In this document: in pieces, positions 38,942 to 46,770 of the stretch
Numbering within the stretch: position 1 is the stretch's first letter
Layout: each line of letters starts with the position of its first letter
From: Candidatus Latescibacterota bacterium
GTDB lineage: Bacteria > Latescibacterota > UBA2968 > UBA8231
Direction of reading: 5' to 3'
Assembly (NCBI GenBank): GCA_022819745.1
Contig: JAJEGS010000011.1
Coordinates: forward strand, 124,001-188,000
DNA length: 64,000 bases
Notes under the pieces: model-generated
Database searches by the model: none
What the model was told of the DNA's origin: nothing
The model's input: only the letters and a program-made list of their open reading frames with translations
Translations under genes and position numbers: made by a program

Positions 38942-38972
38942 AAGCCCCTGACTTTTCAGGGGCTTTCTTTTT
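38942..38972 (+). terminator. Rho-independent terminator after tRNA-Val(GAC)
   Basis: AAGCCCCTGA (38942-38951) pairs with TCAGGGGCTT (38956-38965) around a 4-base loop and is followed by a T-rich tail. Confidence 0.9.
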
Positions 38973-39023
38973 ATCCGCTTGTTTTTGTTTCTCAGCGCAC
39001 AGTGGAACTGGCGGGAGATTAGA

Positions 39024-39647
39024 ATGAGGACATTCGGTCGAGGTGACCAGGTTGTATGGCGCTCGCTTCCGGAAGGGAATGTCGGCTATGTCTTTCCTGC
39101 TACGATAGTCTGCGACGACGATGATGTGATCGGGCTGTTCCAGCACACGGGAAGCATCTGCAAAAAACGGACAGGGAAACGAGGTGGCCCAGGCGGAAGA
39201 AACATGCTTCCGGGTGGGTGGGACGGTGGCTACTCAGATAGAGAATGGACCGGCAGAAGCAATTTGCACCTCCACAAGATGGGATCCGGTCACACCGTTA
39301 TTCGCTCGTGGGATCCGGATCAGCAACGCTTCGCGGGATGGTATGTAAACCTCGAAGCGGAGTGGGTTCGCACGCCCATCGGGTTCGATACTCGGGACCT
39401 GATTCTGGATGTGACAGTCGCTGACGATCTGTCCTCTTGGTGCCTAAAAGATGAGGACGAGCTCCAATGGGCTCAGGATGAAGGCATTGTATCTGCTGAT
39501 GAGGCCTTATTTGCTAAGTCGGAGGCCAACACCGTCAGAGAAGCCCTCAAGAATCGCTCTTGGCCATTCTTCGAGGACTGGTCTGGGTGGCAACCAGATC
39601 CCGACTGGCCAGTCCCTCTTGTTCCATGCGACTGGGATAAACACTGA
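39024..39647 (+). CDS. DUF402 domain protein
   Basis: A 207-residue protein of the DUF402/FAU-1-like beta-barrel family. Typical parts are FGRGDQVVWRSLP at the start, RSWDPDQQRFAGWYVNLE, and RTPIGFDTRDLILDVTVADD with acidic metal-site residues; the C-terminal helix includes DEDELQWAQDEGIVS. Some family members hydrolyse nucleoside diphosphates or act on RNA. The ATG at 39024 has GGGAG 7 bp upstream. It is the first gene after tRNA-Val and the first of six cargo-like genes on this strand. Confidence 0.8.
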   Translation: MRTFGRGDQVVWRSLPEGNVGYVFPATIVCDDDDVIGLFQHTGSICKKRTGKRGGPGGRNMLPGGWDGGYSDREWTGRSNLHLHKMGSGHTVIRSWDPDQQRFAGWYVNLEAEWVRTPIGFDTRDLILDVTVADDLSSWCLKDEDELQWAQDEGIVSADEALFAKSEANTVREALKNRSWPFFEDWSGWQPDPDWPVPLVPCDWDKH

Positions 39648-39676
39648 CCATTTAAGTATTAGTGGTGGCAATCGTA

Positions 39677-39766
39677 TAACAGCAGCGTTCCCGGCTCCGG
39701 CCTTTCCACCTTCGCCCAACCGCTGCGCGGTTCGGGAACGCGCGGACCATTAACTGAAATCCGTTA
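39677..39766 (+). repeat. attC-like hairpin spacer A
   Basis: The 147-bp gap between DUF402 and the nucleotidyltransferase contains a long folded site: GCGTTCCCG (39685-39693) pairs with CGGGAACGC (39733-39741), an inner stem AACCGC/GCGGTT lies at 39718-39732, and the ends are TAAC (39677-39680) and CGTTA (39762-39766). This layout resembles an integron attC site, but the terminal boxes do not match the consensus fully. Confidence 0.4.
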
Positions 39767-39794
39767 TTATCAACCTCACAGCGAACGGAAGCAG

Positions 39795-40529
39795 ATGACA
39801 GATACCGTATTGGATCGCTCTGTCGCCGAAGTGGTTGCCAGACTAAAAGACAAAGGCTTGATTTCGCTATACCTATGTGGTTCATTCGGCACTCAAGACG
39901 AACTCCCTTCAAGCGATGTTGATCTCCTATCGGTTGTCAAGGATGATTTTGATAGCAGAGAAGCAGCAGATGTGGATGCCTATCTTCGAACAGAATTCAC
40001 CAGTCAAACAGGTATAAAAGCTTCATTAGCACGTATTACACTATCCGAGTTGGCCGGTGATATGGAAAGAGATCAATTCATACCTTTACCGCTTTGGGTG
40101 AAACAGTTCCCATTTTTCAGACGAGTATGGGGGCAGCATATCGATCTGGCAGCTCTTAAAGTAGAACGTTGGTCACTAAGCGAGGAGGCACGGCATCTGA
40201 TTGAACAAATTCAGAGAAGTATTCATAGCATAAGAAGAACGAATGGTACAGGTAAATTGAGGGCACCAGGGTTTGCAAAGATGATCCTTCATCTTGCGTT
40301 TGTGGAAGTAGAAGCTGAATATGGTCTTCCATTCGATCCATCTTATAAGAAATTGGCCCAATCTTTGGGTCATGTTGGAGATCATATTGTGCATCACGCC
40401 TTCGCTGTGCGCACCTCACGCATTGATACTGTAGATGCGTTTCTTGCATTGTGTGAAAAAGCAGAAGAATACGTTAATGCTATTGAAAAAAGGCGGAAAT
40501 CGTGGAACGGATATAAAGCGCCATGCTGA
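39795..40529 (+). CDS. Nucleotidyltransferase-domain protein
   Basis: A 244-residue protein with the polymerase-beta-like nucleotidyltransferase motif GSFGTQDELPSSDVDLL near residues 29-45, where the two Asp residues would bind metal. The rest is mostly helical (HLIEQIQRSIHSIRR, KMILHLAFVEVEAEY), as in aminoglycoside- or protein-modifying nucleotidyltransferases and MNT-type antitoxins. GC is much lower than the genome average, about the lowest in the window, so recent acquisition is likely. Substrate unknown. Its stop overlaps the HAD fragment start by 7 bp. Confidence 0.75.
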   Translation: MTDTVLDRSVAEVVARLKDKGLISLYLCGSFGTQDELPSSDVDLLSVVKDDFDSREAADVDAYLRTEFTSQTGIKASLARITLSELAGDMERDQFIPLPLWVKQFPFFRRVWGQHIDLAALKVERWSLSEEARHLIEQIQRSIHSIRRTNGTGKLRAPGFAKMILHLAFVEVEAEYGLPFDPSYKKLAQSLGHVGDHIVHHAFAVRTSRIDTVDAFLALCEKAEEYVNAIEKRRKSWNGYKAPC

Positions 40530-40648
40530 AAGCCATTCTTTGGGACAACGACGGCGTCTTGGTCGATACCGAAGGCCTGTACTTCCAGGCCTGTCGCGAA
40601 ACCTTGGAACGCCTCGGCGTCCGCCTGAGCGAAGCCCGTTTCATCTGA
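40523..40648 (+). pseudogene. Truncated HAD-superfamily hydrolase (N-terminal fragment)
   Basis: A 41-residue frame starting MLKAILWDNDGVLVDTEGLY is a textbook HAD motif I (DxDG, here DNDGVLVDT) of the beta-phosphoglucomutase group. It continues only to LSEARFI before a stop, so about 180 residues are missing. It is GC-rich like the core genome, unlike the nucleotidyltransferase before it and the phosphotransferase after it. It overlaps the former by 7 bp and ends 3 bp before the latter. Probably debris from an insertion or deletion. Confidence 0.75.
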
Positions 40649-40651
40649 TCC

Positions 40652-41716
40652 ATGAGCTTATGCAAACTTAGTACTGTTTCAATTGAGTTTCTTGCGTACA
40701 ATTCCACATATCAGAGCGTAGATTTGGCGATCAGCAAGCAAGCATTTATAGAAGCCTCCAAGAAGCCGACCTTTACTGCTGAGCAGGGAGCAGTGGCTTT
40801 TGCTAGACAGGGGCTAGGCTCGGTTATCGAATGGACTGAGCTTAAAGCAAATCCAACCAACTGTGTCTATAAGGCCGTGTGTTGCGACGGCAGCTATGTG
40901 ATCAAGATCAAGTATCGAAAAGCCTTCTCGCTAGCGGTCGATTTCAATATTACCGCATTGTTACGCGATACAACCACCCTGCCCGTCCCGGAGATCAGTG
41001 TATTATGCGAGGACACCGATGTGTTCGGATATCCTTATCTGATTTCTAGTCTGCTCCCCGGCACTCAAGGACGAGACTTTTTTGAGAGGCCCAGTACTAG
41101 CGATGATCGGCGGTGTCGCCTGCTCAAAGAATTTGGCTCAGTGGTCGCTGTCATCAATGGACAGAGCGTATCCGACGGTCTGCTGCCCGTGCAGGATGTG
41201 ACTCAATGGCGAGAAGACATACGGAGAAAGCTCCTTTACAATCAGGACTTGGTAGCCGACCTGCCAGAGGATTGTCAAGCCAAGTTGCCCGTTATCGAAG
41301 ATCTTCTGGACAACATTGATGTCGTGCCGAATCCGAGTCCTCAAGGGCTTCTATGGGGAGATGCAACTATACACAATCTTTTGGTTGATGATGATGGCCA
41401 TATAGTCGGCATGTACGATTTTGAGAATGGAGCGACTGGCGACCTTCTACATGACCAACTGCATGTCGCAGCAGAGTTTACCCGAAACCCTCAAGAAATT
41501 TACGGTCGCGATCACTATCCGCAGGAGTTTTGGTCTGGGTATGCGGAGGCAGGTGGAGTGCGGATAGAACCAGATGAGACGTACCTTAAAGTCAGACAAG
41601 CCACCATGGGTGCTGGTTTGTGCTGGTTCTGGGAAGTGTTGGGAGTCTTTTACCCCAAAACGCCGCAATGGCTAGATGACTTGGAAAGTGGATTAAAAAG
41701 CCTTGTGGATTCCTGA
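40652..41716 (+). CDS. Aminoglycoside/homoserine-kinase-like phosphotransferase
   Basis: A 354-residue protein of the APH family fold. The lysine of the ATP site is in YVIKIKYRKAF, Brenner's motif is LLWGDATIHNLLVDDDG (with Trp in place of the usual His before GD), and the metal-binding DFE is in GMYDFENGATGDL. The substrate could be an aminoglycoside, a sugar or another small molecule. Low GC and position in the cargo region suggest transfer. The ATG at 40652 lies 3 bp after the HAD fragment stop and lacks a good ribosome site. Confidence 0.8.
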   Translation: MSLCKLSTVSIEFLAYNSTYQSVDLAISKQAFIEASKKPTFTAEQGAVAFARQGLGSVIEWTELKANPTNCVYKAVCCDGSYVIKIKYRKAFSLAVDFNITALLRDTTTLPVPEISVLCEDTDVFGYPYLISSLLPGTQGRDFFERPSTSDDRRCRLLKEFGSVVAVINGQSVSDGLLPVQDVTQWREDIRRKLLYNQDLVADLPEDCQAKLPVIEDLLDNIDVVPNPSPQGLLWGDATIHNLLVDDDGHIVGMYDFENGATGDLLHDQLHVAAEFTRNPQEIYGRDHYPQEFWSGYAEAGGVRIEPDETYLKVRQATMGAGLCWFWEVLGVFYPKTPQWLDDLESGLKSLVDS

Positions 41717-41772
41717 GGTTCGGGTGCGCATAAACGCGGAACTCCGTTAAGAGTCAAATGTCATTCTTCGCG

Positions 41773-41832
41773 TAACAAGCAGTTACCACTGCTGGCAACC
41801 TGCTGCGCAGGTTCAGTAACTACAAGACGTTA
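41773..41832 (+). repeat. attC-like hairpin spacer C
   Basis: In the gap between the phosphotransferase and the TolB-like gene, AACCTGC (41797-41803) pairs with GCAGGTT (41807-41813) around TGC, and AGTTAC (41781-41786) pairs with GTAACT (41816-41821). The site begins TAACAAGCAG (41773-41782) and ends CGTTA (41828-41832). Spacer A begins TAACAGCAG and has the same AACC-GC-TGC-GC-GGTT core, so the two are related. Confidence 0.45.
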
Positions 41833-41875
41833 TCTGCCATGCGTTTTCGCCTAATTGGTCGAAGGGGTTACAGCT

Positions 41876-42694
41876 ATGGAAACTTCCAAAATCGCCTTTG
41901 TGAGAGACCGGGATGGACTCTTTGATATCTTTACCATGAATGAGGACGGAACAGATCAGACCAACATCACGCGCACCCCGGATTACGAGAAAGACCACGT
42001 AAACTGGTCTCCCGATGGCACGCGTATCGCTTACTGCGACCGACGCCATGGCAAGGGCGAAATTTACGTAATCAACGCCGATGGAAGCGAACCGAGACGA
42101 CTGACTCACAATTCGGCCCCTGACCTTCGTTGTCACTGGTCGCCCGACGGCCAGACGATCATTTTTTGCACGGATCGTCACGACAACGTCGAGATCTATG
42201 CCATGAACAGCGACGGTTCTAACCAGAGGAATTTGACCAATCATCCGGCGTATGAGTCGGAATCAACTTTTTCCCCAGATGGCTCTAAAATAGCCTTCAC
42301 GACCGACCGCGATGGTAAGACACAAATTTATGTGATGAAACCGGATGGAAGCGAGCAAAAACGGTTGCACGTTTCTCAGGGCAACGATGAAGATCCTGCC
42401 TGGTCACCGGACGGCAAGTGGATCGCCTTTACGTCGGACCGCGATGGCAAAAGATCGCAACTCTACGTCCTGAGAGCGGATGGGTCGGATCCTAGACGCC
42501 TCACCAACGTTGAGGGCGGCGGCACTATGGCACCCTCATGGTCACCAGATGGCTCGGCGATCAGCTTCACAGGCGACTGGGAAGGCCGCCAGCAAATCTA
42601 CCGGATAGATATCGACGGAAAGAATTTGACTAATCTTTCTAATAGCTCGACGAAGGATTTTGCTGGGGATTGGGGGCCAACAATCAAGATTTGA
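41876..42694 (+). CDS. TolB-like beta-propeller (PD40/WD40-like) protein
   Basis: A 272-residue protein made almost only of PD40 repeats of about 43 residues. The unit W/FSPDG...IAF..DRDG...IYVM..DGS...RLT occurs six times, enough for a six-bladed propeller like the C-terminal half of TolB. There is no signal peptide and no TolB N-terminal domain, so it is a free propeller, probably cytosolic. The ATG at 41876 has GAAGGGG 8 bp upstream. Such propellers often bind proteins or peptides. It lies between two hairpin spacers in the cargo region. Confidence 0.85.
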   Translation: METSKIAFVRDRDGLFDIFTMNEDGTDQTNITRTPDYEKDHVNWSPDGTRIAYCDRRHGKGEIYVINADGSEPRRLTHNSAPDLRCHWSPDGQTIIFCTDRHDNVEIYAMNSDGSNQRNLTNHPAYESESTFSPDGSKIAFTTDRDGKTQIYVMKPDGSEQKRLHVSQGNDEDPAWSPDGKWIAFTSDRDGKRSQLYVLRADGSDPRRLTNVEGGGTMAPSWSPDGSAISFTGDWEGRQQIYRIDIDGKNLTNLSNSSTKDFAGDWGPTIKI

Positions 42695-42742
42695 GTATGA
42701 TACGTGGATCTCCATTCTGCTCAATGATTGGCGAAACGTCCA

Positions 42743-43555
42743 ATGAACCATCGCCTAGCTCCTACACCATTTACCGCCGTCAATTTTGTCCTTGACCACT
42801 TCCGCTCACAGCTTCAAGCACTCTTGGACAGCGAGCTCGTGGGCATCTATCTGGTCGGTTCTCTCGCCTTGGGCGATTTCAACCCGCGCAGCAGCGATAT
42901 TGATTTTGTTGTCGTGACCTCTACGGAGATTGATCCTGATCGCTTCACTGCCTTGCAACATGTCCACGCCCGATTCGCTGCTAGCAGCTCCCCTTGGGCC
43001 GAGAAAATTGAAGCGATCTATGTTCCTGCTTCTGCGCTTCGTCACAGCGCGACAAATACCTCGCACTATCCACAGATCGAAAAGGGAACGTCGCTGTTGC
43101 TAGCTCCACTCGAAGATGGATGGGTTTTCCAATGTCTCACCATCCGCGAGCAGAGCGTGAGCATTATCGGACCCGATTCGCGAACACTGGTCGGCCCAAT
43201 TGAGACTCGGGAACTCCACGCCGCAGCGACGATGATTGTCGGTCGATGGATACAACAGGCAGCACACGACCCGACGTGGTTGCTATGGCTACGCCAAGCA
43301 GAAGCCCAAGTATTTGTAGTTCAAACTCTTTGTCGTTTGCGGTATTCGTTGGCAACGGGAACAGTCGCCTCCAAGCCCCGTGCAACTGAGTGGGCTCGAA
43401 AGAATTATGGAGAACCTTGGGCCAGTTTCATCGAGCAGTCTCTTACCAAACATCATGGGTTGGAAAACATATCACAAGGCGAGGAGAACACGACGCTCGC
43501 CTTCCTGGCATTCATCCTTGAAGAGATTCAGCGTTCTGCTGCCGCAATCAGATGA
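42743..43555 (+). CDS. AadA-like nucleotidyltransferase (DUF4111-type)
   Basis: A 270-residue protein. The nucleotidyltransferase motif is GSLALGDFNPRSSDIDF near residues 40-56, and the C-terminal helical domain with AATMIVGRWIQ and AEAQVFVVQTLCRLRYSLATG matches the DUF4111 domain of streptomycin/spectinomycin adenylyltransferases. The sequence around CRLRYSLATG...SKPRATEWA is strongly AadA-like. A resistance role is possible, but environmental homologues may modify other substrates. The ATG at 42743 was preferred over an upstream TTG. AadA genes are classic integron cassettes. Confidence 0.8.
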   Translation: MNHRLAPTPFTAVNFVLDHFRSQLQALLDSELVGIYLVGSLALGDFNPRSSDIDFVVVTSTEIDPDRFTALQHVHARFAASSSPWAEKIEAIYVPASALRHSATNTSHYPQIEKGTSLLLAPLEDGWVFQCLTIREQSVSIIGPDSRTLVGPIETRELHAAATMIVGRWIQQAAHDPTWLLWLRQAEAQVFVVQTLCRLRYSLATGTVASKPRATEWARKNYGEPWASFIEQSLTKHHGLENISQGEENTTLAFLAFILEEIQRSAAAIR

Positions 43556-43587
43556 AGGAAGTAAGCAACTGAAGCAACACTCGGCCG

Positions 43588-43612
43588 CGGTTCGCAAACC
43601 GGCAAAACGTTA
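43588..43612 (+). repeat. Hairpin spacer E with CGTTA end
   Basis: CGGTT (43588-43592) pairs with AACCG (43597-43601), followed by CGTTA at 43608-43612. It lies in the 75-bp gap between the AadA-like gene and the methyltransferase. It shares the AACC/GGTT core and CGTTA end with spacers A and C, but lacks a clear TAAC at its left end. Confidence 0.3.
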
Positions 43613-43630
43613 AAAGACGAATGGAAGCCA

Positions 43631-44257
43631 ATGTTCGATTACAAAGATGTCGTCGCTCGTCTTCAAGTAGCCTACGACGGTAGCGCAGAAGACCGCGATC
43701 AGCGTGAGAAAGCCCCGTGGAAGCTGACTGAGCGTGCAGACTTTCTCAGTATCGTACGCACCGAGGGTAAGGTGAGTCTTCTGGAAATCGGTGCCGGGAC
43801 AGGTCAGGATGGCTTGTTTTTCCAGAAAAGTGGATTAGAAACAGTTGTGACTGATCTTTCACCGGAAATGGTTGCGCGCTGCCGCGCTAAAGGTCTTGTG
43901 GCTTACTCGGCTGACTTTCTAAACTTGGGCTTTCCCCTGAGTTCTTTCGACGCAGTCTATGCAATGAATTGCCTGCTTCATGTCCCGAATGTCAATTTAC
44001 CTGACGTACTGGCTGCTATCCGAAACGTCTTAGTTCCAGGCGGTCTCTTTTTTTTAGGCGTGTACGGGGGTGACCTGTTTGAGGGCGAAGCGCCTAACGA
44101 CTGGCACGATCCTCCTCGATTTTTTTCTTTTCGGACCGACGATCAGATGCATGGATACGTCCGGGAGTATTTCGATGTCTTGGATTTCCACGTAGTCGAG
44201 CCCGAGGGCGTACACTTCCAGTCTTTCACTTTGCGAAAACCGGTGCTGACAAATTAA
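43631..44257 (+). CDS. Class I SAM-dependent methyltransferase
   Basis: A 208-residue Methyltransf_11/25-type enzyme. Motif I is LLEIGAGTGQDGLFF near residues 50-64, the acidic residue after strand 2 is in VVTDLSPEMV, and FDAVYAMNCLLHVPN is the post-II/IV region. The C-terminal part (GDLFEGEAPNDWHDPPRFFSFR) is close to a family of small-molecule methyltransferases that often sit next to nucleotidyltransferases in cassettes. It is the last rightward cargo gene; a leftward core block begins 49 bp later. Confidence 0.88.
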   Translation: MFDYKDVVARLQVAYDGSAEDRDQREKAPWKLTERADFLSIVRTEGKVSLLEIGAGTGQDGLFFQKSGLETVVTDLSPEMVARCRAKGLVAYSADFLNLGFPLSSFDAVYAMNCLLHVPNVNLPDVLAAIRNVLVPGGLFFLGVYGGDLFEGEAPNDWHDPPRFFSFRTDDQMHGYVREYFDVLDFHVVEPEGVHFQSFTLRKPVLTN

Positions 44258-44306
44258 AGAGACCCTACATCCCCAGACTAGGTTTACAAAGCCGCGAGAC
44301 ATTAAT

Positions 44307-45356
44307 TCAGACGAGCGTCAAGTCGGCCCGATGGCCCTCTTCGAGAAAGGCGGTCAGCAGATCCACGGCGGCTTGCAAGTCGCCTTTGTCAACCAACTCG
44401 ACCGAAGTGTGAATGTAGCGCGTCGGCACTGAAATCGTCGCCACCGGCACACCGGACCGCACCCCTTGCATGGCCCCGGCGTCCGTGCCGCCGAGGGGGA
44501 GGATTTCCAATTGGCACTTGATTTTTCTCTTCTTCGCCAGCCCTCTGAGTTGGGCCACCAAGCCCGGATGCGAGATCGCCGACGAGTCCAGCAGTTTAAT
44601 CGCCGCACCCTGCCCTAGGCGCGTTACCTGCTCGTGCTCGGGTATCCCCGGAATATCGGCCGCCAGCGTTACGTCGAGAGCTACCCCTAGATCCGGCTCG
44701 ACTCCAAACGCGCTTACTTGCGCGCCCCGCAAGCCGACCTCCTCCTGCACGGTGGCCACCGCATAGGTCTCGCAACCAAAGGTCTTGGCTTGCTGCATGG
44801 CGCGGATCATCACGTAGAGTGCGACGCGGTCGTCCATGGCCTTGCAAGAAACCCCGTCGCCGATCTCAGCGAAATCCCGCTGCAACGTCACCATCGCGCC
44901 AAGCTCGACCTCGCGCCTGACTTTGGCTGGCGACAGGTAGAGATCGACGATGAAGTCGCTGATGGCCAGCTTGGCGTTGCGGTCGGCCTCCGTCTGGATG
45001 TGCGGCGGTTTGATACCTGGGTAAAGCAAGCCCGGCAGATCGCGCTTCTTGCCCCTGACGACGACCCTTTGGGCCACCATATTGCGCGGGTCGTGTCCGC
45101 CTAGGGGCACCAGTCGCAAAAGGCCCCGCTCGTCGATGTGCGAAACCACGAAACCGATCTCGTCCATGTGCGCGGCGATCATCAGTTTCTTGGCTTTTTT
45201 GCCCTTGCTCGCTTTCTTCACGGCGATCAGGTTGCCCAAGGCATCCACCCGCATCTGGTCGGTCAGGGGCGCAAGCTCCCGCCGCACGATCTCGCGCAGC
45301 CGATCCTCCCGGCCGGGAACCCCCGCGCTTTCGCATAGCTCTTTGAGCAGCTTCAC
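44307..45356 (-). CDS. M42-family aminopeptidase
   Basis: A 349-residue metallopeptidase of the glutamyl aminopeptidase/endoglucanase M42 family. Metal ligands and catalytic residues are visible in AAHMDEIG (His, Asp), CKAMDDRVAL (bridging Asp), VQEEVGLRG (catalytic Glu pair), ALDVT (Asp) and YIHTSVE (His). These enzymes form dodecameric cytosolic peptidases. The start was set at the GTG at 45356 because AAGGAG lies 6 bp upstream; a longer TTG start would overlap the next gene and add a Ser/Asp-rich tail. It follows the 184-residue protein closely. Confidence 0.92.
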   Translation of the reverse strand: MKLLKELCESAGVPGREDRLREIVRRELAPLTDQMRVDALGNLIAVKKASKGKKAKKLMIAAHMDEIGFVVSHIDERGLLRLVPLGGHDPRNMVAQRVVVRGKKRDLPGLLYPGIKPPHIQTEADRNAKLAISDFIVDLYLSPAKVRREVELGAMVTLQRDFAEIGDGVSCKAMDDRVALYVMIRAMQQAKTFGCETYAVATVQEEVGLRGAQVSAFGVEPDLGVALDVTLAADIPGIPEHEQVTRLGQGAAIKLLDSSAISHPGLVAQLRGLAKKRKIKCQLEILPLGGTDAGAMQGVRSGVPVATISVPTRYIHTSVELVDKGDLQAAVDLLTAFLEEGHRADLTLV

Positions 45357-45372
45357 TTGATACTCCTTATCA

Positions 45373-45927
45373 TCAGGGCTTGACGAGTCTGAAGGACTCG
45401 AAGAATCGTTCAATGTCCGAAGGATCGTCAAACGCGTAGGGTGCTCCGACCGCCATCAAGCTGTAGAGCCGCTGGCCCACCTGTAGGCTCTGCATTCGCA
45501 GGAGGCTTTCGTCGGCAGCTTGTATCTGCGTCTGCCGTGCGGGATGCCCGTCCATCTCAACGGCGGCCTCCGACTGGATAGTCCCCTGCACCTTCTGTAA
45601 GATGGCATCTCGGCGCGCAGTGATCGCGCTATCGGCTTGGACGGCCTCGGGGACATCCCCGTAGGCAATGGCGTATTGCACATCGGCGCACTCAAACATC
45701 AGGTATTGGAACTCTACCTCGCCAAAAGACAACGGCTCGCGCAGCTTGCGCAGATTGGGCCGACCGGCCGTCTGCACTGCGAAAGCCCCTGGCTCATAGA
45801 TTCGCTCCTCCCATTCCGGCTCGCCGCGCACCCAATTGACGACATTGTAGGCGGCAATAGCTCCTAGGACGACGAAGAAGAGCTTGACGGACAATAGGTC
45901 CGTTTTGGCTTTAGGCTCTCGGCCCAT
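45373..45927 (-). CDS. Membrane-anchored protein of unknown function
   Basis: A 184-residue protein not assigned to a family. Residues 13-32 (LLSVKLFFVVLGAIAAYNVV) form one membrane segment with a short basic N-terminus, so the remaining 150 residues are probably extracytoplasmic. The C-terminal half has the pattern MDGHPARQTQI, then VGQRLYSLMAVG and DIERFFESFRLVKP, reminiscent of small secreted alpha/beta proteins in Planctomycetes that end in a 'FFxSFRL' helix. It lies between the M42 peptidase and the epimerase with gaps of 16 and 4 bp, so it is part of that operon. Confidence 0.75.
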   Translation of the reverse strand: MGREPKAKTDLLSVKLFFVVLGAIAAYNVVNWVRGEPEWEERIYEPGAFAVQTAGRPNLRKLREPLSFGEVEFQYLMFECADVQYAIAYGDVPEAVQADSAITARRDAILQKVQGTIQSEAAVEMDGHPARQTQIQAADESLLRMQSLQVGQRLYSLMAVGAPYAFDDPSDIERFFESFRLVKP

Positions 45928-45931
45928 TGGC

Positions 45932-46750
45932 TCAGGCCAGCCCTAACTTTTCTTCGGCGCTATCTACGGGGATATAGCCCAAGACTTGGCGCGGATGGTC
46001 GATATCGACCCAGCGCCAGCGGTTGTTGGACACTCCGTAAAAAATATCAAAACGCAAGTCCGCAGGGGCCTCGATAGCGCGTTGCACGAGCTGCACCACG
46101 TCGCGCTGGCTGCACCAGATGGCCCCGCCCCGCTCGTCGCGCGGGTGGTCCTCGGCATTGACCCAGCCGATGCGCAGACAGGGTACCGACATATTGTGTA
46201 CGTCGGCGTAGTAACGCGCTAGGGCTTCGCCCCAGATCTTGGTCGCTGGATAGAGGCCAGTGGGCCGATGCGGCCACTCGTGGGTCACGATCTGTACCTG
46301 ACCGGTATCGATCGCGTCGAAGTGACCTTCGGAGATGGCCTTGTACGGGTCCTCCTGCTGGTAGCCCCAAGACACCATGATTGAACTGGCGAAGACCACG
46401 CGCCCGACGCCAGCACGGCGCGCGGCCTCCAGCACATTGCGCGGCCCAACGATATTGCTGCCGAGCAGACTCTCCCAACTAGCGTCTGGCCGCGGGTCGG
46501 CCGCCAGTTGTACGACCACGTCCATGCCCGCGACGGCCTTAGCTATCGCATTGTAGTCGGTCAGGTCTGCGAGGATGAATTTCTCCTCGGGAATTCCCAA
46601 CTCTGCGTCTTTGGACGTCCGCTCCGAAAGTTGGGACCGCCGCGCCAGACCATAGAGGTCATAGCGATCAGGTTGGGTTTGCAAATGCCGATACACGGCT
46701 CCGGCGATCAATCCGCAGACGCCGGTAATTAAGACTTTCTTGGGGGCCAT
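45932..46750 (-). CDS. NAD-dependent epimerase/dehydratase family protein
   Basis: A 272-residue extended SDR. The cofactor motif is GVCGLIAG at about residues 10-17, LADLTD follows strand 3, QLAADP follows strand 4, and the active site has YPATK (Tyr, Lys). Overall it is close to uronate dehydrogenase-like SDRs, which oxidise hexuronic acids at C1. The C-terminal segment NRWRWVDIDHPRQVLGYIP is typical of that subgroup. The ATG at 46750 has a GGAG-type site upstream. It lies in the leftward operon downstream of hpt. Confidence 0.9.
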   Translation of the reverse strand: MAPKKVLITGVCGLIAGAVYRHLQTQPDRYDLYGLARRSQLSERTSKDAELGIPEEKFILADLTDYNAIAKAVAGMDVVVQLAADPRPDASWESLLGSNIVGPRNVLEAARRAGVGRVVFASSIMVSWGYQQEDPYKAISEGHFDAIDTGQVQIVTHEWPHRPTGLYPATKIWGEALARYYADVHNMSVPCLRIGWVNAEDHPRDERGGAIWCSQRDVVQLVQRAIEAPADLRFDIFYGVSNNRWRWVDIDHPRQVLGYIPVDSAEEKLGLA

Positions 46751-46770
46751 GGCTTTTCTTCTCCTCTATC

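Noticed and set aside
41735..41870. Direct repeat of the tRNA-Val 3' end marking an integrated island
   Set aside because: I looked for the tRNA T-arm/acceptor sequence at the right side of the cargo block (to 44306) and found no copy, so tRNA-site integration is not shown.
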